DNA of 64,000 nucleotides from Nocardia sp. BSTN01 (GTDB lineage: Bacteria; Actinomycetota; Actinomycetes; Mycobacteriales; Mycobacteriaceae): contig NZ_JADKYP010000009.1 in NCBI RefSeq assembly GCF_015354405.1, positions 62,001-126,000 on the forward strand, in the 5' to 3' direction. Position 1 is the stretch's first letter. Each line of letters begins with the position of its first letter. Positions 7,737-15,509 of the stretch are shown here, piece after piece. Position numbers and translations under genes: made by a program. The notes beneath the pieces were generated by a model. That model had not been told where the DNA came from. It made no database searches and was given only the letters and a program-made list of their open reading frames with translations.

Positions 7737-8048
7737 TCACGCCAGTGCGACCTTCCGCGGGCGGCCGCGCGGCCGCTTGCGGGCGATCACGACGCCCTGT
7801 TCGAAGATTTCGCCACCCCAGACACCCCAGGGCTCACCGCGATCCAGGGCGGCGGCGAGGCAGCCCTTGCGGATCGGGCAGGAAGCGCACAGTGTCTTGG
7901 CCTCTTCCAGCTGGGTGGGGCTTTCGGCGAACCACAGGTCCGGGTCACCGACTCGGCAGGGCAGTGCGAGCGCGACACCGCGGGTGCGGGCCGGCCTCGA
8001 GGCCTGGGTCGATCGGCATGTCACGCGAGTAGCGGTCGCGGTGGACAC
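7737..8048 (-). CDS. whiB7: WhiB7, iron-sulfur regulator of intrinsic antibiotic resistance
   Basis: A 103-residue WhiB protein. Four cysteines (31, 54, 57, 63; C-x22-C-x2-C-x5-C) hold a [4Fe-4S] cluster. EPWGVWGGE (72-80) is the turn that contacts region 4 of the housekeeping sigma factor. The C-terminal AT-hook RPRGRPRK (92-99) is diagnostic of WhiB7 and binds AT-rich DNA just upstream of -35 elements. WhiB7 activates genes for ribosome-targeting drug resistance and its own transcription. The GTG at 8048 has an AAGGAGC ribosome site. A leader of about 540 nt with an upstream ORF and an intrinsic terminator precedes it, and uvrD2 lies beyond, as in mycobacteria. Confidence 0.95.
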   Translation of the reverse strand: MSTATATRVTCRSTQASRPARTRGVALALPCRVGDPDLWFAESPTQLEEAKTLCASCPIRKGCLAAALDRGEPWGVWGGEIFEQGVVIARKRPRGRPRKVALA

Positions 8049-8121
8049 GTCTTGCTCCTTCAGCTCGTGCAGCGGTCGTTTCGTTGTCTTCCGCGAAACC
8101 GGTGCCGGTGGCTGGAGGCCG

Positions 8122-8166
8122 AAAAAGAACTATGGCCACGGTTTCGCTTCGGGCGATCCGTGGCCA
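8122..8166 (-). terminator. whiB7 leader attenuator (intrinsic terminator)
   Basis: Minus strand: TGGCCACGG (8166-8158), a 16-nt loop, CCGTGGCCA (8141-8133), then TAGTTCTTTTTC. A perfect 9-bp GC-rich stem followed by a U-run is a canonical Rho-independent terminator. It lies 74 nt before the whiB7 GTG and 20 nt after the stop of the upstream ORF, the arrangement expected of translation-coupled attenuation. Confidence 0.88.
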
Positions 8167-8175
8167 GGAGGCTGC

Positions 8176-8213
8176 GGTAGCTGGTGCTACCTGAACCGAC
8201 TTCGGTGTCGGTT
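8176..8213 (-). promoter_or_regulatory. Two further leader hairpins over the upstream-ORF stop codon
   Basis: GGTAGC-N4-GCTACC (8176-8191) covers the upstream-ORF stop codon (8187-8189). AACCGAC-N6-GTCGGTT (8194-8213) lies in its last codons. A ribosome stalled near or at the stop would prevent both from folding, which could redirect pairing at the terminator downstream. Confidence 0.55.
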
Positions 8214-8516
8214 ACTGATCACGGTCGCTGGGTGTGCGTTGCGGAGGCGGGCTGCCTGCAGATTCGCCGTCATACGATCGGCTTCCACTGCGAAGGCGTC
8301 GGCTGCGTCGGTGTGGAAACCGATGTGTGCCTGATGCCAACCCCACTCGGACTTGTCTGCGGCAATTGCATATGCGGGCGCTTGCGGTCGAGCACCGATA
8401 ATGCTTGCGACAGACAGACCGGTCCCCTGCAAGGCGAGGACCCCCCGGGAGGCGGACACGACAGAAACCACCGGTGCCACAACGCTTCTCGAAGCGAGAG
8501 TCACGATGTTGTTCAT
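8187..8516 (-). CDS. whiB7 leader ORF (uORF)
   Basis: A 109-codon ORF (MNNIVTLASRSVV...) starting at ATG 8516 behind a very strong GGAGGGAGGT ribosome site (8524-8533). It lies inside the whiB7 leader and ends 20 nt before the attenuator. No known domain is recognised. The Val/Ser/Ala-rich N-terminus and the Arg-rich end (SNRHRSRFR) do not suggest a globular enzyme. In mycobacteria translation of whiB7 leader ORFs controls read-through into whiB7, so this ORF is probably a ribosome-sensing element. Whether the peptide has its own function is unknown, and it is longer than a typical sensing peptide. Confidence 0.65.
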   Translation of the reverse strand: MNNIVTLASRSVVAPVVSVVSASRGVLALQGTGLSVASIIGARPQAPAYAIAADKSEWGWHQAHIGFHTDAADAFAVEADRMTANLQAARLRNAHPATVISNRHRSRFR

Positions 8517-8592
8517 TTTGTCTACCTCCCTCCTACTCGTTATCCGACTGATCACTGTGCGCGCCGGAATGCCCTCCCAGCGCGTGATCACC

Positions 8593-8633
8593 ACCCTACG
8601 GGTGCGATACACAACCGCACAACCTATTTTTCA
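8593..8633 (-). promoter_or_regulatory. whiB7 promoter with WhiB7-type AT-rich element
   Basis: Minus strand: GAAAAATAGG directly before -35 TTGTGC (8617-8622), 18-bp spacer, -10 TAGGGT (8593-8598). An AT-rich block just upstream of a TTG -35 is the WhiB7-dependent promoter signature, so autoactivation is expected. The predicted start near 8586 gives about 70 nt before the leader ORF. Confidence 0.75.
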
Positions 8634-8668
8634 CCTGCGGTTTTGTCCTTCGCGGCACCTTCGCCGAA

Positions 8669-10840
8669 TCACCGGTTGCGCACCCGTGATCGCACGATCG
8701 CGAGCAGCTCCGGACCGAACTGCTGCGACTTCTGCTGTCCGATACCCGGAATCGCGGCCAGCGCGTCCTCGTCCATCGGCACCTGTTCCGCGATCGCGGT
8801 CAGCGTTTTGACGCTCACCACCGCGAACGGTTTGATCTGCAATTCCTCGGCCCGCTGCCGCCGCCATTCCTGCAGCGCGCCGAGCAGTTCGGTGTCCACC
8901 TCGGCCGGACAGCCCGAACACCGCCCGAGCAGCGTGTCGGTGGAATTGAGCAGCGAACGTCCGCACACCCGGCAGACCGGCAGCCGGCGGCCGCGACCAC
9001 CCCGCGTCCCCGCCTGCTGAGCGACCATCGACGCCGGGGAATCCTCCGGCACCAACCCGGTGAGGAATCGGCTGCGCCGCCGGTTGCGCCGCCGGCCGTC
9101 GGCGCGCGACAGCGCCCAGGACAACCGCAGATGTTCGCGCGCGCGGGTCACGCCCACGTAGAGCAGCCGCCGCTCCTCCTCCAGCGCGGCCTCGTCGGTC
9201 ACCGCGCCGCCCTCACCGAGCACATGGGCGATGGGCAGGGTGCCGTCGGCCAGACCGACCAGGAAGACCGCATCCCATTCCAGCCCCTTGGCCGCGTGCA
9301 GCGAGGCGAGGGTGACACCCTGCACGGTCGGTGGGTGGCGCGACTCGGCACGGACGGCCAATTCCCGTAGCAGCCCGACGAATTCGAGGGCGGGATCGTG
9401 GGCGGCGAGTTCCTCGGTGAGCTGCACCAGGGCCACCAGCGACGACCAGCGTTCGCGAGCCTGCGCACCGGCCGGCTCCTCGGCGGTGAGTCCCAGCCGG
9501 GCCAGGACCGCGCGCACGAGCGTCACGACCTCGGGACCACGGGCCGCGGGCAGATCGTCGCGGGCTCCGGCCTGGCGCAGTGCCTGCACCGCCTGCCGGA
9601 CCTCGGCTCGCTGGAAGAACCCCTCGCCGCCGCGGACCTGGTAGGGAATGTCCGCCTCGGTCAGCGCCTGCTCATACACCTCGGACTGGGCGTTGATGCG
9701 ATACAGCACGGCGATCTCAGCGGCCGGAACACCCCGCCCGAGCAGGCCGGCGATGCCCTTGGCGACGGCGGTGGCCTCGGCGACCTCGTCGTCGTACTCG
9801 GCGAAGGAGGGTTCCGGCCCGTCGGCGCGCTGCCCGACCAACTGCAGCCGGGTTCCCGCGATCCGGCCGCGGGCGGCGCCGATCACGCGATTGGCCAGCG
9901 ACACCACCTGCGGCGTCGAACGGTAGTCCCGTTCCAGCCGGACGACGGTGGCGTCGGGGAACCGGCGGGAGAAGTCGAGCAGATAGGCCGGGCTGGCGCC
10001 GGTGAACGAGTAGATCGTCTGATTGGCGTCACCGACCACGGTCAGGTCGTCGCGATCGCCGAGCCACGCGTCGAGGACGCGCTGCTGCAGGGGGGTCACG
10101 TCCTGGTATTCGTCGACGACGAAGCACCGGTAGCGACCGCGGAACTCCTCGGCCACGGCCGGGTAGTCCTCGAGCGCGGCGGCGGTGTGCAGCAGCAGGT
10201 CGTCGAAATCGAGCAGCAGACCGTCCGGGGTGTTCTTCAACGTCTCGTAGCCGGTGTAGACGGCGGCGATCTTGTCCGCCTGATACGGAATGTCGCGATG
10301 GTGGCGCTGGGCGGCGCCGGCGTAGTCCTCCGGCGCGATGAGCGAGGCCTTCGCCCATTCGATCTCGCCCGCCAGATCACGCACATTCTCCGTCGCGGTC
10401 GGCAGCCCCACGCGCTGGGCGGCCTGGGCGACCACCGCGAATTTGGAGTCGATGAGCTTCCACGGCACATCGCCGACGATCTGTGGCCAGAAGTACTTCA
10501 GCTGTCGCAGCGCCGCGGCGTGGAACGTGCGCGCCTGAACCGTCTGCGCGTCACCCCCCAGGCCGAGCGCGCGCAACCGTGCCCGCAGTTCACCTGCCGC
10601 CCGGGCCGTGAAGGTCACCGCCAGCACCTGGTCGGCGCGCACATGCCCGGCCGAGACCAGATGCGCGATGCGGTGGGTGATGGTCCGGGTCTTGCCGGTG
10701 CCCGCGCCCGCGATCACACACACCGGCCCGCGCGGCGCCCGCACCGCGGCGGCCTGCTCGGGATCGAGCCCGTCGAGCCGCAGGCTGGTCGATGAGGTCG
10801 GGACAGGCACGCGCTCCATCATGACAGGCACCACCGACAT
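8669..10840 (-). CDS. uvrD2: UvrD2 DNA helicase (SF1, HRDC and zinc-binding C-terminus)
   Basis: A 723-residue SF1A helicase. Walker [13 protein letters not shown] and the Q-motif region lie near the N-terminus, [12 protein letters not shown] is motif II, and motifs III-VI follow ([36 protein letters not shown]). A C-terminal tetracysteine module (CRVCGRS...CSGC) and an HRDC domain (about 645-720) distinguish UvrD2 from UvrD1. It unwinds 3'-tailed duplexes in repair. The start is not certain: ATG 10840 is listed, and ATG 10822 or 10819 would remove 6-7 residues. It ends just downstream of the whiB7 promoter region, in the same direction. The next upstream gene (mycoredoxin) is separated by an inserted three-gene cassette. 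Confidence 0.92.
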   Translation of the reverse strand: MSVVPVMMERVPVPTSSTSLRLDGLDPEQAAAVRAPRGPVCVIAGAGTGKTRTITHRIAHLVSAGHVRADQVLAVTFTARAAGELRARLRALGLGGDAQTVQARTFHAAALRQLKYFWPQIVGDVPWKLIDSKFAVVAQAAQRVGLPTATENVRDLAGEIEWAKASLIAPEDYAGAAQRHHRDIPYQADKIAAVYTGYETLKNTPDGLLLDFDDLLLHTAAALEDYPAVAEEFRGRYRCFVVDEYQDVTPLQQRVLDAWLGDRDDLTVVGDANQTIYSFTGASPAYLLDFSRRFPDATVVRLERDYRSTPQVVSLANRVIGAARGRIAGTRLQLVGQRADGPEPSFAEYDDEVAEATAVAKGIAGLLGRGVPAAEIAVLYRINAQSEVYEQALTEADIPYQVRGGEGFFQRAEVRQAVQALRQAGARDDLPAARGPEVVTLVRAVLARLGLTAEEPAGAQARERWSSLVALVQLTEELAAHDPALEFVGLLRELAVRAESRHPPTVQGVTLASLHAAKGLEWDAVFLVGLADGTLPIAHVLGEGGAVTDEAALEEERRLLYVGVTRAREHLRLSWALSRADGRRRNRRRSRFLTGLVPEDSPASMVAQQAGTRGGRGRRLPVCRVCGRSLLNSTDTLLGRCSGCPAEVDTELLGALQEWRRQRAEELQIKPFAVVSVKTLTAIAEQVPMDEDALAAIPGIGQQKSQQFGPELLAIVRSRVRNR

Positions 10841-10921
10841 CCGCGCCGCCGCGACGACGCCCCGCGGTTACCCGGCCTCACGGGTGCACAGCGCGTTGCC
10901 CTCGGCCGGCGCGAGCGTCGC

Positions 10922-11392
10922 TCAACTCCGCGCGTCGCGCAGCGTCCGCAGCGCTGCGGCGAAGTCGGCGGTCCGGCCCCGCAACGGCCCGAAGAAGGCC
11001 CGGTCGCAGTCCTCCACCGCGACGATCGCGCGATTCACCAGTGCCACACCGGCTTTCGTGGGGACCAAGGATTTCGCGCGCCGGTCGTGCGGATGATCGC
11101 GCCGTTGGATCAGGCCCTTCTGTTCGAGAGCGCGTAGTACCTGGGAGGTCATCATCGGGTCGGTGGCGGCATGGGCGGCCAGATCGCGCTGCGTGATCGG
11201 GGTGTCGGCATTCGATCCACCGAACCACGTCAGCGCGGCCAGGAGCACGAACTGCACGTGGGTGAGATCGAACGGGGCCAGCGCCGCGCGCACCGCCGCC
11301 TGCCACCGGTTGGTCACCTGCCACAACAACAGGCCCGGACTCTCATCGGCACTACCGAATTCCGTTCGCAGCGCGTGGGTTTCGTCGCTCAC
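10922..11392 (-). CDS. MarR-family transcriptional regulator
   Basis: A 156-residue winged-helix repressor. The HTH/wing region is TQRDLAAHAATDPMMTSQVLRALEQKGLIQRRDHPHDRRAKS, with the DxRxK/S wing of MarR proteins, flanked by dimerisation helices. Translation is coupled to the EVE gene: GTG 11392 overlaps its TGA as GTGA, which is why this start is preferred over GTG 11410. It is the third gene of the SRPBCC-EVE-MarR operon, and the likely operator is the palindrome at 12317-12340 in the operon promoter. The ligand is unknown. Confidence 0.87.
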   Translation of the reverse strand: MSDETHALRTEFGSADESPGLLLWQVTNRWQAAVRAALAPFDLTHVQFVLLAALTWFGGSNADTPITQRDLAAHAATDPMMTSQVLRALEQKGLIQRRDHPHDRRAKSLVPTKAGVALVNRAIVAVEDCDRAFFGPLRGRTADFAAALRTLRDARS

Positions 11393-11841
11393 CGGTCCGC
11401 CCTCGACCACCCACCCGCGTCCTCTCCCAGCATGGCCTGCGAGATGACCGCGAAATCGTGCGCGCTCAGTTCCACCACACCGCGCCGCAGCACGATGCCC
11501 CAGTTGGGAACGCTGGTGAGATCGAGATCACCGCGCACGGCATCGATCGCGACATCGTGCGCGTCCGGGCGAAAGGTCACCGCGCGCCGCCACGGCCGGA
11601 AGCAGCCGCCCGGATCCTCCGCCTGCCACGCGGGCCGGTCGTCGACCGTGCCGATCGCGGTGAACGACTTGACCGGTTCCCCCTCGCGCATACCGGTTCT
11701 GGGCGAGTAGTAGACGAGTCCGTCACCCGGTCGCATCCGTTCGACCGCGGCACGCTTGCCGTGATTGGCCTGCGCGATGCCGAGCTCCACCCCGCGACGC
11801 ACGTGATCGCGGGAGACGACGGCCAGCCAGTACGTGTTCAT
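11389..11841 (-). CDS. EVE (PUA-like) domain protein
   Basis: A 150-residue single-domain EVE protein: NTYWLAVVSRDHV at the start, then a basic patch, RPGDGLVYYSPRTGM, a mid-domain VKSFTAIGTV strand and a C-terminal LSAHDFAVISQAMLG helix. EVE domains bind modified bases in DNA or RNA and are frequent in defence and RNA-modification contexts, but free-standing ones are often uncharacterised. ATG 11841 has an AGGAGGACATC ribosome site. It lies between an SRPBCC gene and a MarR gene; no restriction enzyme or methylase is nearby. Confidence 0.85.
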   Translation of the reverse strand: MNTYWLAVVSRDHVRRGVELGIAQANHGKRAAVERMRPGDGLVYYSPRTGMREGEPVKSFTAIGTVDDRPAWQAEDPGGCFRPWRRAVTFRPDAHDVAIDAVRGDLDLTSVPNWGIVLRRGVVELSAHDFAVISQAMLGEDAGGWSRADR

Positions 11842-11876
11842 GATGTCCTCCTGAAACGATTCAACGGGCGAACGAT

Positions 11877-12314
11877 TCAGCGGGTGCCCGGAACGGCGCG
11901 GCGCGCCTCGGCGGTCTCGACCAGCGCCGCGAGGTCGCGATGGACGGAGTCGGCCAGTCCGCGGCCCATCAGCGCCGACCACAGCCGGCGCAGCGGACCG
12001 GTCATCGAGATGGTCACCGCCACCTCGGTGCCCGCGGCCGTCCGCACCACGCGATGGGCGAAGGTCAGCCGAGCGCCGAACAGCCGCGAGACGTCGACGA
12101 ACTCCTCATCGGTCAGCTTCTCGACCACGAACGCGACCTTCGGTCCCCCTTTCGGCTTCAAGGTCCCCGTGGCGCCCTCGACGAAGGGGCCGTCCAGCCG
12201 CACCCATTCGGTGTCGGCATTCCATTCCGGCCAGGCGACCATATCGGCCCAGACCGCGAAGAAGTCGGCGGGCGCGGCGGTGGATACGGCGTGAGCTGCG
12301 GCGATCTGTCTCAT
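11877..12314 (-). CDS. SRPBCC (START-like) domain protein
   Basis: A 145-residue SRPBCC/polyketide-cyclase-like protein, with the early APADFFAVWADMVAWPEWNADTEW segment typical of this helix-grip fold, a beta-rich middle and a long C-terminal helix. The fold binds hydrophobic ligands; no catalytic residues can be assigned. It is the first gene of the SRPBCC-EVE-MarR operon. ATG 12314 lies 6 bp after a clean -10, so the mRNA is probably leaderless. The gene may handle the MarR ligand, which is an inference from context only. Confidence 0.83.
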   Translation of the reverse strand: MRQIAAAHAVSTAAPADFFAVWADMVAWPEWNADTEWVRLDGPFVEGATGTLKPKGGPKVAFVVEKLTDEEFVDVSRLFGARLTFAHRVVRTAAGTEVAVTISMTGPLRRLWSALMGRGLADSVHRDLAALVETAEARRAVPGTR

Positions 12315-12316
12315 GC

Positions 12317-12349
12317 ATTTAGTATGCGCGCTTACTATTTGCTTGGCAA
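12317..12349 (-). promoter_or_regulatory. Promoter with MarR-type operator
   Basis: Minus strand: -35 TTGCCA (12344-12349), 17-bp spacer, -10 CATACT (12321-12326), then 6 bp to the ATG, giving a leaderless mRNA. A 24-bp imperfect palindrome with arms ATTTAGTATGCG (12317-12328) and CGCTTACTATTT (12329-12340), two mismatched pairs, covers the -10 and spacer. It is probably bound by the operon's own MarR protein. Confidence 0.72.
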
Positions 12350-12415
12350 GTCCCTCCGGCAGAGGTCACAACCAGCCGTGGGAACACGGAAAACCCATTC
12401 GATGTTCAATCAGGC

Positions 12416-12667
12416 GTGACTGCTACTGACCTGACCATGTACTCGACGACCTGGTGCGGATATTGCCGCCGCCTCAAGAAGCAACTCGACGAGGCGGGAA
12501 TCACCTACACCGTCGTCGACATCGAACAGGACCCCGAAGCGGCCGAATTCGTCGGCAGCGTGAACGGCGGCAACCATGTGGTGCCGACCGTCAAGTACTC
12601 CGACGGATCCACTGCCACCAACCCGAGCCTCGCCCAGGTGAAGACCGCGCTCGCCGCGATCGGCTGA
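12416..12667 (+). CDS. mrx1: Mycoredoxin-1-like glutaredoxin
   Basis: An 83-residue glutaredoxin-fold protein with WCGYC (Cys 14, Cys 17), the active site of mycoredoxin-1, plus VPTVKYSDG with the cis-Pro and a GS-like turn. Mrx1 removes mycothiol from mixed disulfides, using mycothiol and mycothiol disulfide reductase. The GTG at 12416 begins MTATDLTMYSTTWCGYC. It sits between the inserted SRPBCC cassette and convergent nudC; in M. tuberculosis the homologue (Rv3198A, from memory) lies between uvrD2 and nudC. Confidence 0.92.
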   Translation: MTATDLTMYSTTWCGYCRRLKKQLDEAGITYTVVDIEQDPEAAEFVGSVNGGNHVVPTVKYSDGSTATNPSLAQVKTALAAIG

Positions 12668-12689
12668 CCGGCGGCGAGTCGCGGGCGAA

Positions 12690-13616
12690 TCAGCCTGCGG
12701 CAGCCCAGGATTCGACGATGGTGCGGGCGATGGAAATGGAGCCCGGCAGCAGTAGCCGCTGCTGCTCGGCATTTCCGGTGTCGCCGGTGACCGAACCCCA
12801 CGCACCCGCGGCCAGCGCCGTGCGCACCTCGTCGCGGGTGAACCAGTGGGCCTCGGCGATCTCGCCGTCGGAGAAGACCAGCGGCGCGGCGGGATCGGCG
12901 ACCGCGGCGAACCCCAGCATGAGCGAACGGGGCAGCGGCCACGGCTGACTGCCGAGATAGCGGATATCGCGCACCGCGACACCGACCTCCTCGCGGACCT
13001 CGCGCTCGACGCAGCGTTCCAGCGACTCCCCCGCCTCCACGAATCCGGCCAGCAGCGAGAACATCTTCTCCGGCCAGTTCTGCTGACGGCCCAGCAGGAC
13101 CCGGTCGCCGCCGTCGTGCACCAGGCAGATGATGGCCGGGTCGATGCGCGGGAATTCCTCGTGCCCGGAAGCGTTGACGCGCGACCAGCCGGCATTCGAC
13201 ACCGTGGTCGGGCTGCCATCGACGGCGCTGAACCGGGCGCGGTCGTGCCAGTTCAGCAGCGCCAACGCGGTGGACAGGACGCCGAGGATGACATCGTCGA
13301 GGTGCAGCGTGGTGCCCACCACCCGCAAGTCCATCAGCTGACCCTCGAGCTCGTTGTCCCGAACGGCCCACATGTGCGCGCCGTCGACCACACCCAGCAG
13401 GACCGCCTCGGGCATCGGCTCGGACGCATAGTCCAGCGCCGCTTCCAGCACGAGCTGATCACCGTCGATCCGAACCTGACCTCGCCGGTTCATCCGCACC
13501 AGTTTGGCCTCGGCCCAGCCTTGCTTCAGTGCCTGCTCGTCCGAGCGCAATATCTCGGCACGATCGAGAGCGGAACGCGACAGCAGGGGAAGACCATTCA
13601 GTTCGAATACCGACAC
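12690..13616 (-). CDS. nudC: NudC NADH pyrophosphatase / NAD-cap hydrolase
   Basis: A 308-residue NudC. The Nudix box GFVEAGESLERCVEREVREEVG is intact and is followed by SQPWPLPRSLM, the NADH-specific signature. It cleaves NADH to NMNH and AMP and can remove NAD caps from RNA. The zinc-ribbon region between the two domains (FSAVDGSPTTVSNAGWSRV) has none of the four zinc cysteines found in E. coli NudC. GTG 13616 (VSVFELNGLPLLSRS) is chosen because the upstream extension is low-complexity and overlaps nothing conserved. Divergent from the channel gene's 3' end by 76 bp, on the same strand. Confidence 0.92.
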   Translation of the reverse strand: MSVFELNGLPLLSRSALDRAEILRSDEQALKQGWAEAKLVRMNRRGQVRIDGDQLVLEAALDYASEPMPEAVLLGVVDGAHMWAVRDNELEGQLMDLRVVGTTLHLDDVILGVLSTALALLNWHDRARFSAVDGSPTTVSNAGWSRVNASGHEEFPRIDPAIICLVHDGGDRVLLGRQQNWPEKMFSLLAGFVEAGESLERCVEREVREEVGVAVRDIRYLGSQPWPLPRSLMLGFAAVADPAAPLVFSDGEIAEAHWFTRDEVRTALAAGAWGSVTGDTGNAEQQRLLLPGSISIARTIVESWAAAG

Positions 13617-13692
13617 GCTTCGAGCGTATCGCGGTGGCCGCGCGGGCCTGGAAGAGGCAGCTGCGCGACCCCGCCGGGTACCGCCGTCCGTG

Positions 13693-14751
13693 CTATTTGT
13701 GCACGCGACGGATGTAGAGCAGTTTGTCGCCGGTTTCCAGGGCATCCACCTCCGGCTCGTCGACCCGGATCAGCGTGCCCTCCCGGACCACGCCGAGCAC
13801 GATATCGCGCAGATGCCGCGGCGAGCCGCCGACCTCGTCGGATTCCACGTCCCGCTCGGCGATGGCGAAACCGGCCTCGGGGGTGAGCAGGTCCTCGATC
13901 ATGTCGACGACGCTGGGGGTGGTGGTCGCGATACCGAGCAGCCGGCCCGCCGTCTCCGAGGAGACCACGACCGAATCGGCACCGGACTGCCGCAACAGAT
14001 GGGTGTTCTCGGCCTCGCGGATCGAGGCGACGATCTTGGCCTTGGCGTTGAGTTCGCGCGCGGTGAGCGTGACCAGCACCGCGGTGTCGTCACGGTTCGC
14101 GGCGATGACCAGCGAGGCCGCGTGCTGAGCTCCAGCCAGCCGCAGCACATCCGATTGCGTCGCCGAGCCGTGCACCGTCACCAGCCCGGCGTTGGCCGCG
14201 GCCTCCAGCACGGTCGCGTCGGTGTCGACCACCACGATCTCGGCCGGTTGCACCCCGTCGCCGAGCATCGCGTCGACCGCGGTCCGGCCCTTCGTGCCGT
14301 ATCCGACGACCACGGTGTGATTACGCACCCTCTGCCTCCATCGCTGAATTTTGAACGCCTGTCGTGACCGCTCGGTGAGCACCTGCAGGGTGGTACCGAC
14401 CAAGACGATCAGGAACAGCACGCGCAGCGGGGTGATGACGATCGTGTTGATCAGCCGCGCCTGCTCCGTGATCGGGGTGATGTCGCCGTAGCCGGTGGTC
14501 GACAGCGAGACCGTCGAGTAGTAGGCGGCGTCGAGCAGGGTCAGCTCCTCGCCGCGGTTGTCGTGATATCCCGCGCGGCCGAAATAGACCACCAATGTCG
14601 CCGCCACCAGCAGCAGCACCGCGAACGCGACCCGGCGGGTCAGCGAGACCCAGGGACTGGTCCGGATCTCCGGAATGCGCAGAATGCCGACCAGGGCGTA
14701 ATCGGGGCGTTCCGTCAAACGGCCCAGACCTCGTGAGCTGTCACCGAACAC
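13693..14751 (-). CDS. Two-TM potassium channel with RCK (TrkA-N/TrkA-C) domains
   Basis: A 352-residue membrane protein: TM1 about 40-57, pore helix and selectivity filter TTGYGD (85-90), TM2 about 101-121, then an RCK Rossmann domain starting VVVGYGTKGRTAV (about 147) and a TrkA-C domain to the end. This is a K+ channel gated by cytosolic nucleotide or ion binding, like MthK. It matches the cation-channel gene that follows nudC in mycobacteria (Rv3200c, from memory). Its upstream region is the 74-bp repeat tract. Confidence 0.93.
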   Translation of the reverse strand: MFGDSSRGLGRLTERPDYALVGILRIPEIRTSPWVSLTRRVAFAVLLLVAATLVVYFGRAGYHDNRGEELTLLDAAYYSTVSLSTTGYGDITPITEQARLINTIVITPLRVLFLIVLVGTTLQVLTERSRQAFKIQRWRQRVRNHTVVVGYGTKGRTAVDAMLGDGVQPAEIVVVDTDATVLEAAANAGLVTVHGSATQSDVLRLAGAQHAASLVIAANRDDTAVLVTLTARELNAKAKIVASIREAENTHLLRQSGADSVVVSSETAGRLLGIATTTPSVVDMIEDLLTPEAGFAIAERDVESDEVGGSPRHLRDIVLGVVREGTLIRVDEPEVDALETGDKLLYIRRVHK

Positions 14752-14854
14752 GGCATCCCCCGGATATGTCGTTGCTCACCTGTGCCACAGATCCGCAGCG
14801 TACCGGCCGGATGCCGACTCCACGGACTGGGCACGCGAGTGGGAACTGCCCGGC

Positions 14855-15060
14855 GTGAGTGGGCAGGAGCGGAGGCGGCAGCGCAGCGTCACCACGGAGC
14901 GACCCCACTCACGCCGAAACAACACAGCGTGAGTGGGCAGGAGCGCAGGCGGCAGCGCAGCGTCACCACGAAGCGACCCCACTCACGCCGAAACAACACA
15001 GCGTGAGTGGGCAGGAGCGCAGGCGGCAGCGTAGCGTCACCACGGAACGGCCCCGCTCGC
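14855..15060. repeat. 2.8 copies of a 74-bp tandem repeat, each with a 12-bp hairpin
   Basis: Units start at 14855, 14929 and 15003 (GTGAGTGGGCAGGAGCG...); the third degenerates after about 45 bp. Each complete unit starts and ends with an inverted repeat (GGCGTGAGTGGG / CCCACTCACGCC) about 34 bp apart, so each can fold into a hairpin. The copies differ at only a few bases. Together with flanking sequence this fills the 352-bp gap 14752-15103 between the K+ channel gene and the DoxX-like gene. No gene is seen in it. Confidence 0.85.
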
Positions 15061-15103
15061 GACGGAGAGAGCGCGGCAGCCGGGGGCGAGGAAAGGACAC
15101 AGC

Positions 15104-15496
15104 ATGAGTGACGCCGGTCGGGCCTCACAGCGGCGAGCGGTGCTGATGAGTACCGCGCTGTTCGGCATGGGGACCCTGCATTTCGTGGCGCCCAAGCCCT
15201 TCGATTCGATCGTGCCGCCCGCTCTCCCGGGTCGGGCCCGGACCTACACCTACGCCTCGGGTGTGGCCGAAATCGGTGTGGCGGCCGCCCTGGCGGCTCC
15301 GCGCACCCGGCGGCTCGGCGGCCGGCTCGCGGTTCTGTTGTTCCTCGCGGTCTTCCCGGCCAACATCCAGTTCGCCGCCGATTCGGTGCGAAATCCGAAG
15401 GCGGCCAAGGCGATCAAGTGGGTGTCGGTGCTGCGGTTGCCGTTCCAGGTGCCGATGATCACCCAGGCCCTGCGCATCAGCCGCGAAGCGGCCTGA
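15104..15496 (+). CDS. DoxX-like small membrane protein
   Basis: A 130-residue protein with about four hydrophobic segments (about 12-28, 46-62, 72-92, 108-122) and the short charged loops of the DoxX/DoxD family, including a KPFDSIVPPALPG loop after the first helix that is common in actinobacterial members. Function unknown; DoxX relatives are linked to redox balance at the membrane. ATG 15104 has a GGAAAGGA ribosome site. It lies just after the repeat tract and ends 13 bp before the adnB stop, with which it converges. Confidence 0.7.
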   Translation: MSDAGRASQRRAVLMSTALFGMGTLHFVAPKPFDSIVPPALPGRARTYTYASGVAEIGVAAALAAPRTRRLGGRLAVLLFLAVFPANIQFAADSVRNPKAAKAIKWVSVLRLPFQVPMITQALRISREAA

Positions 15497-15509
15497 GCGG
15501 CAACGACTT

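Noticed and set aside
14855-15060. Possible CRISPR array
   Set aside because: Only three tandem units with no spacers between them; the units abut and are 74 bp long.
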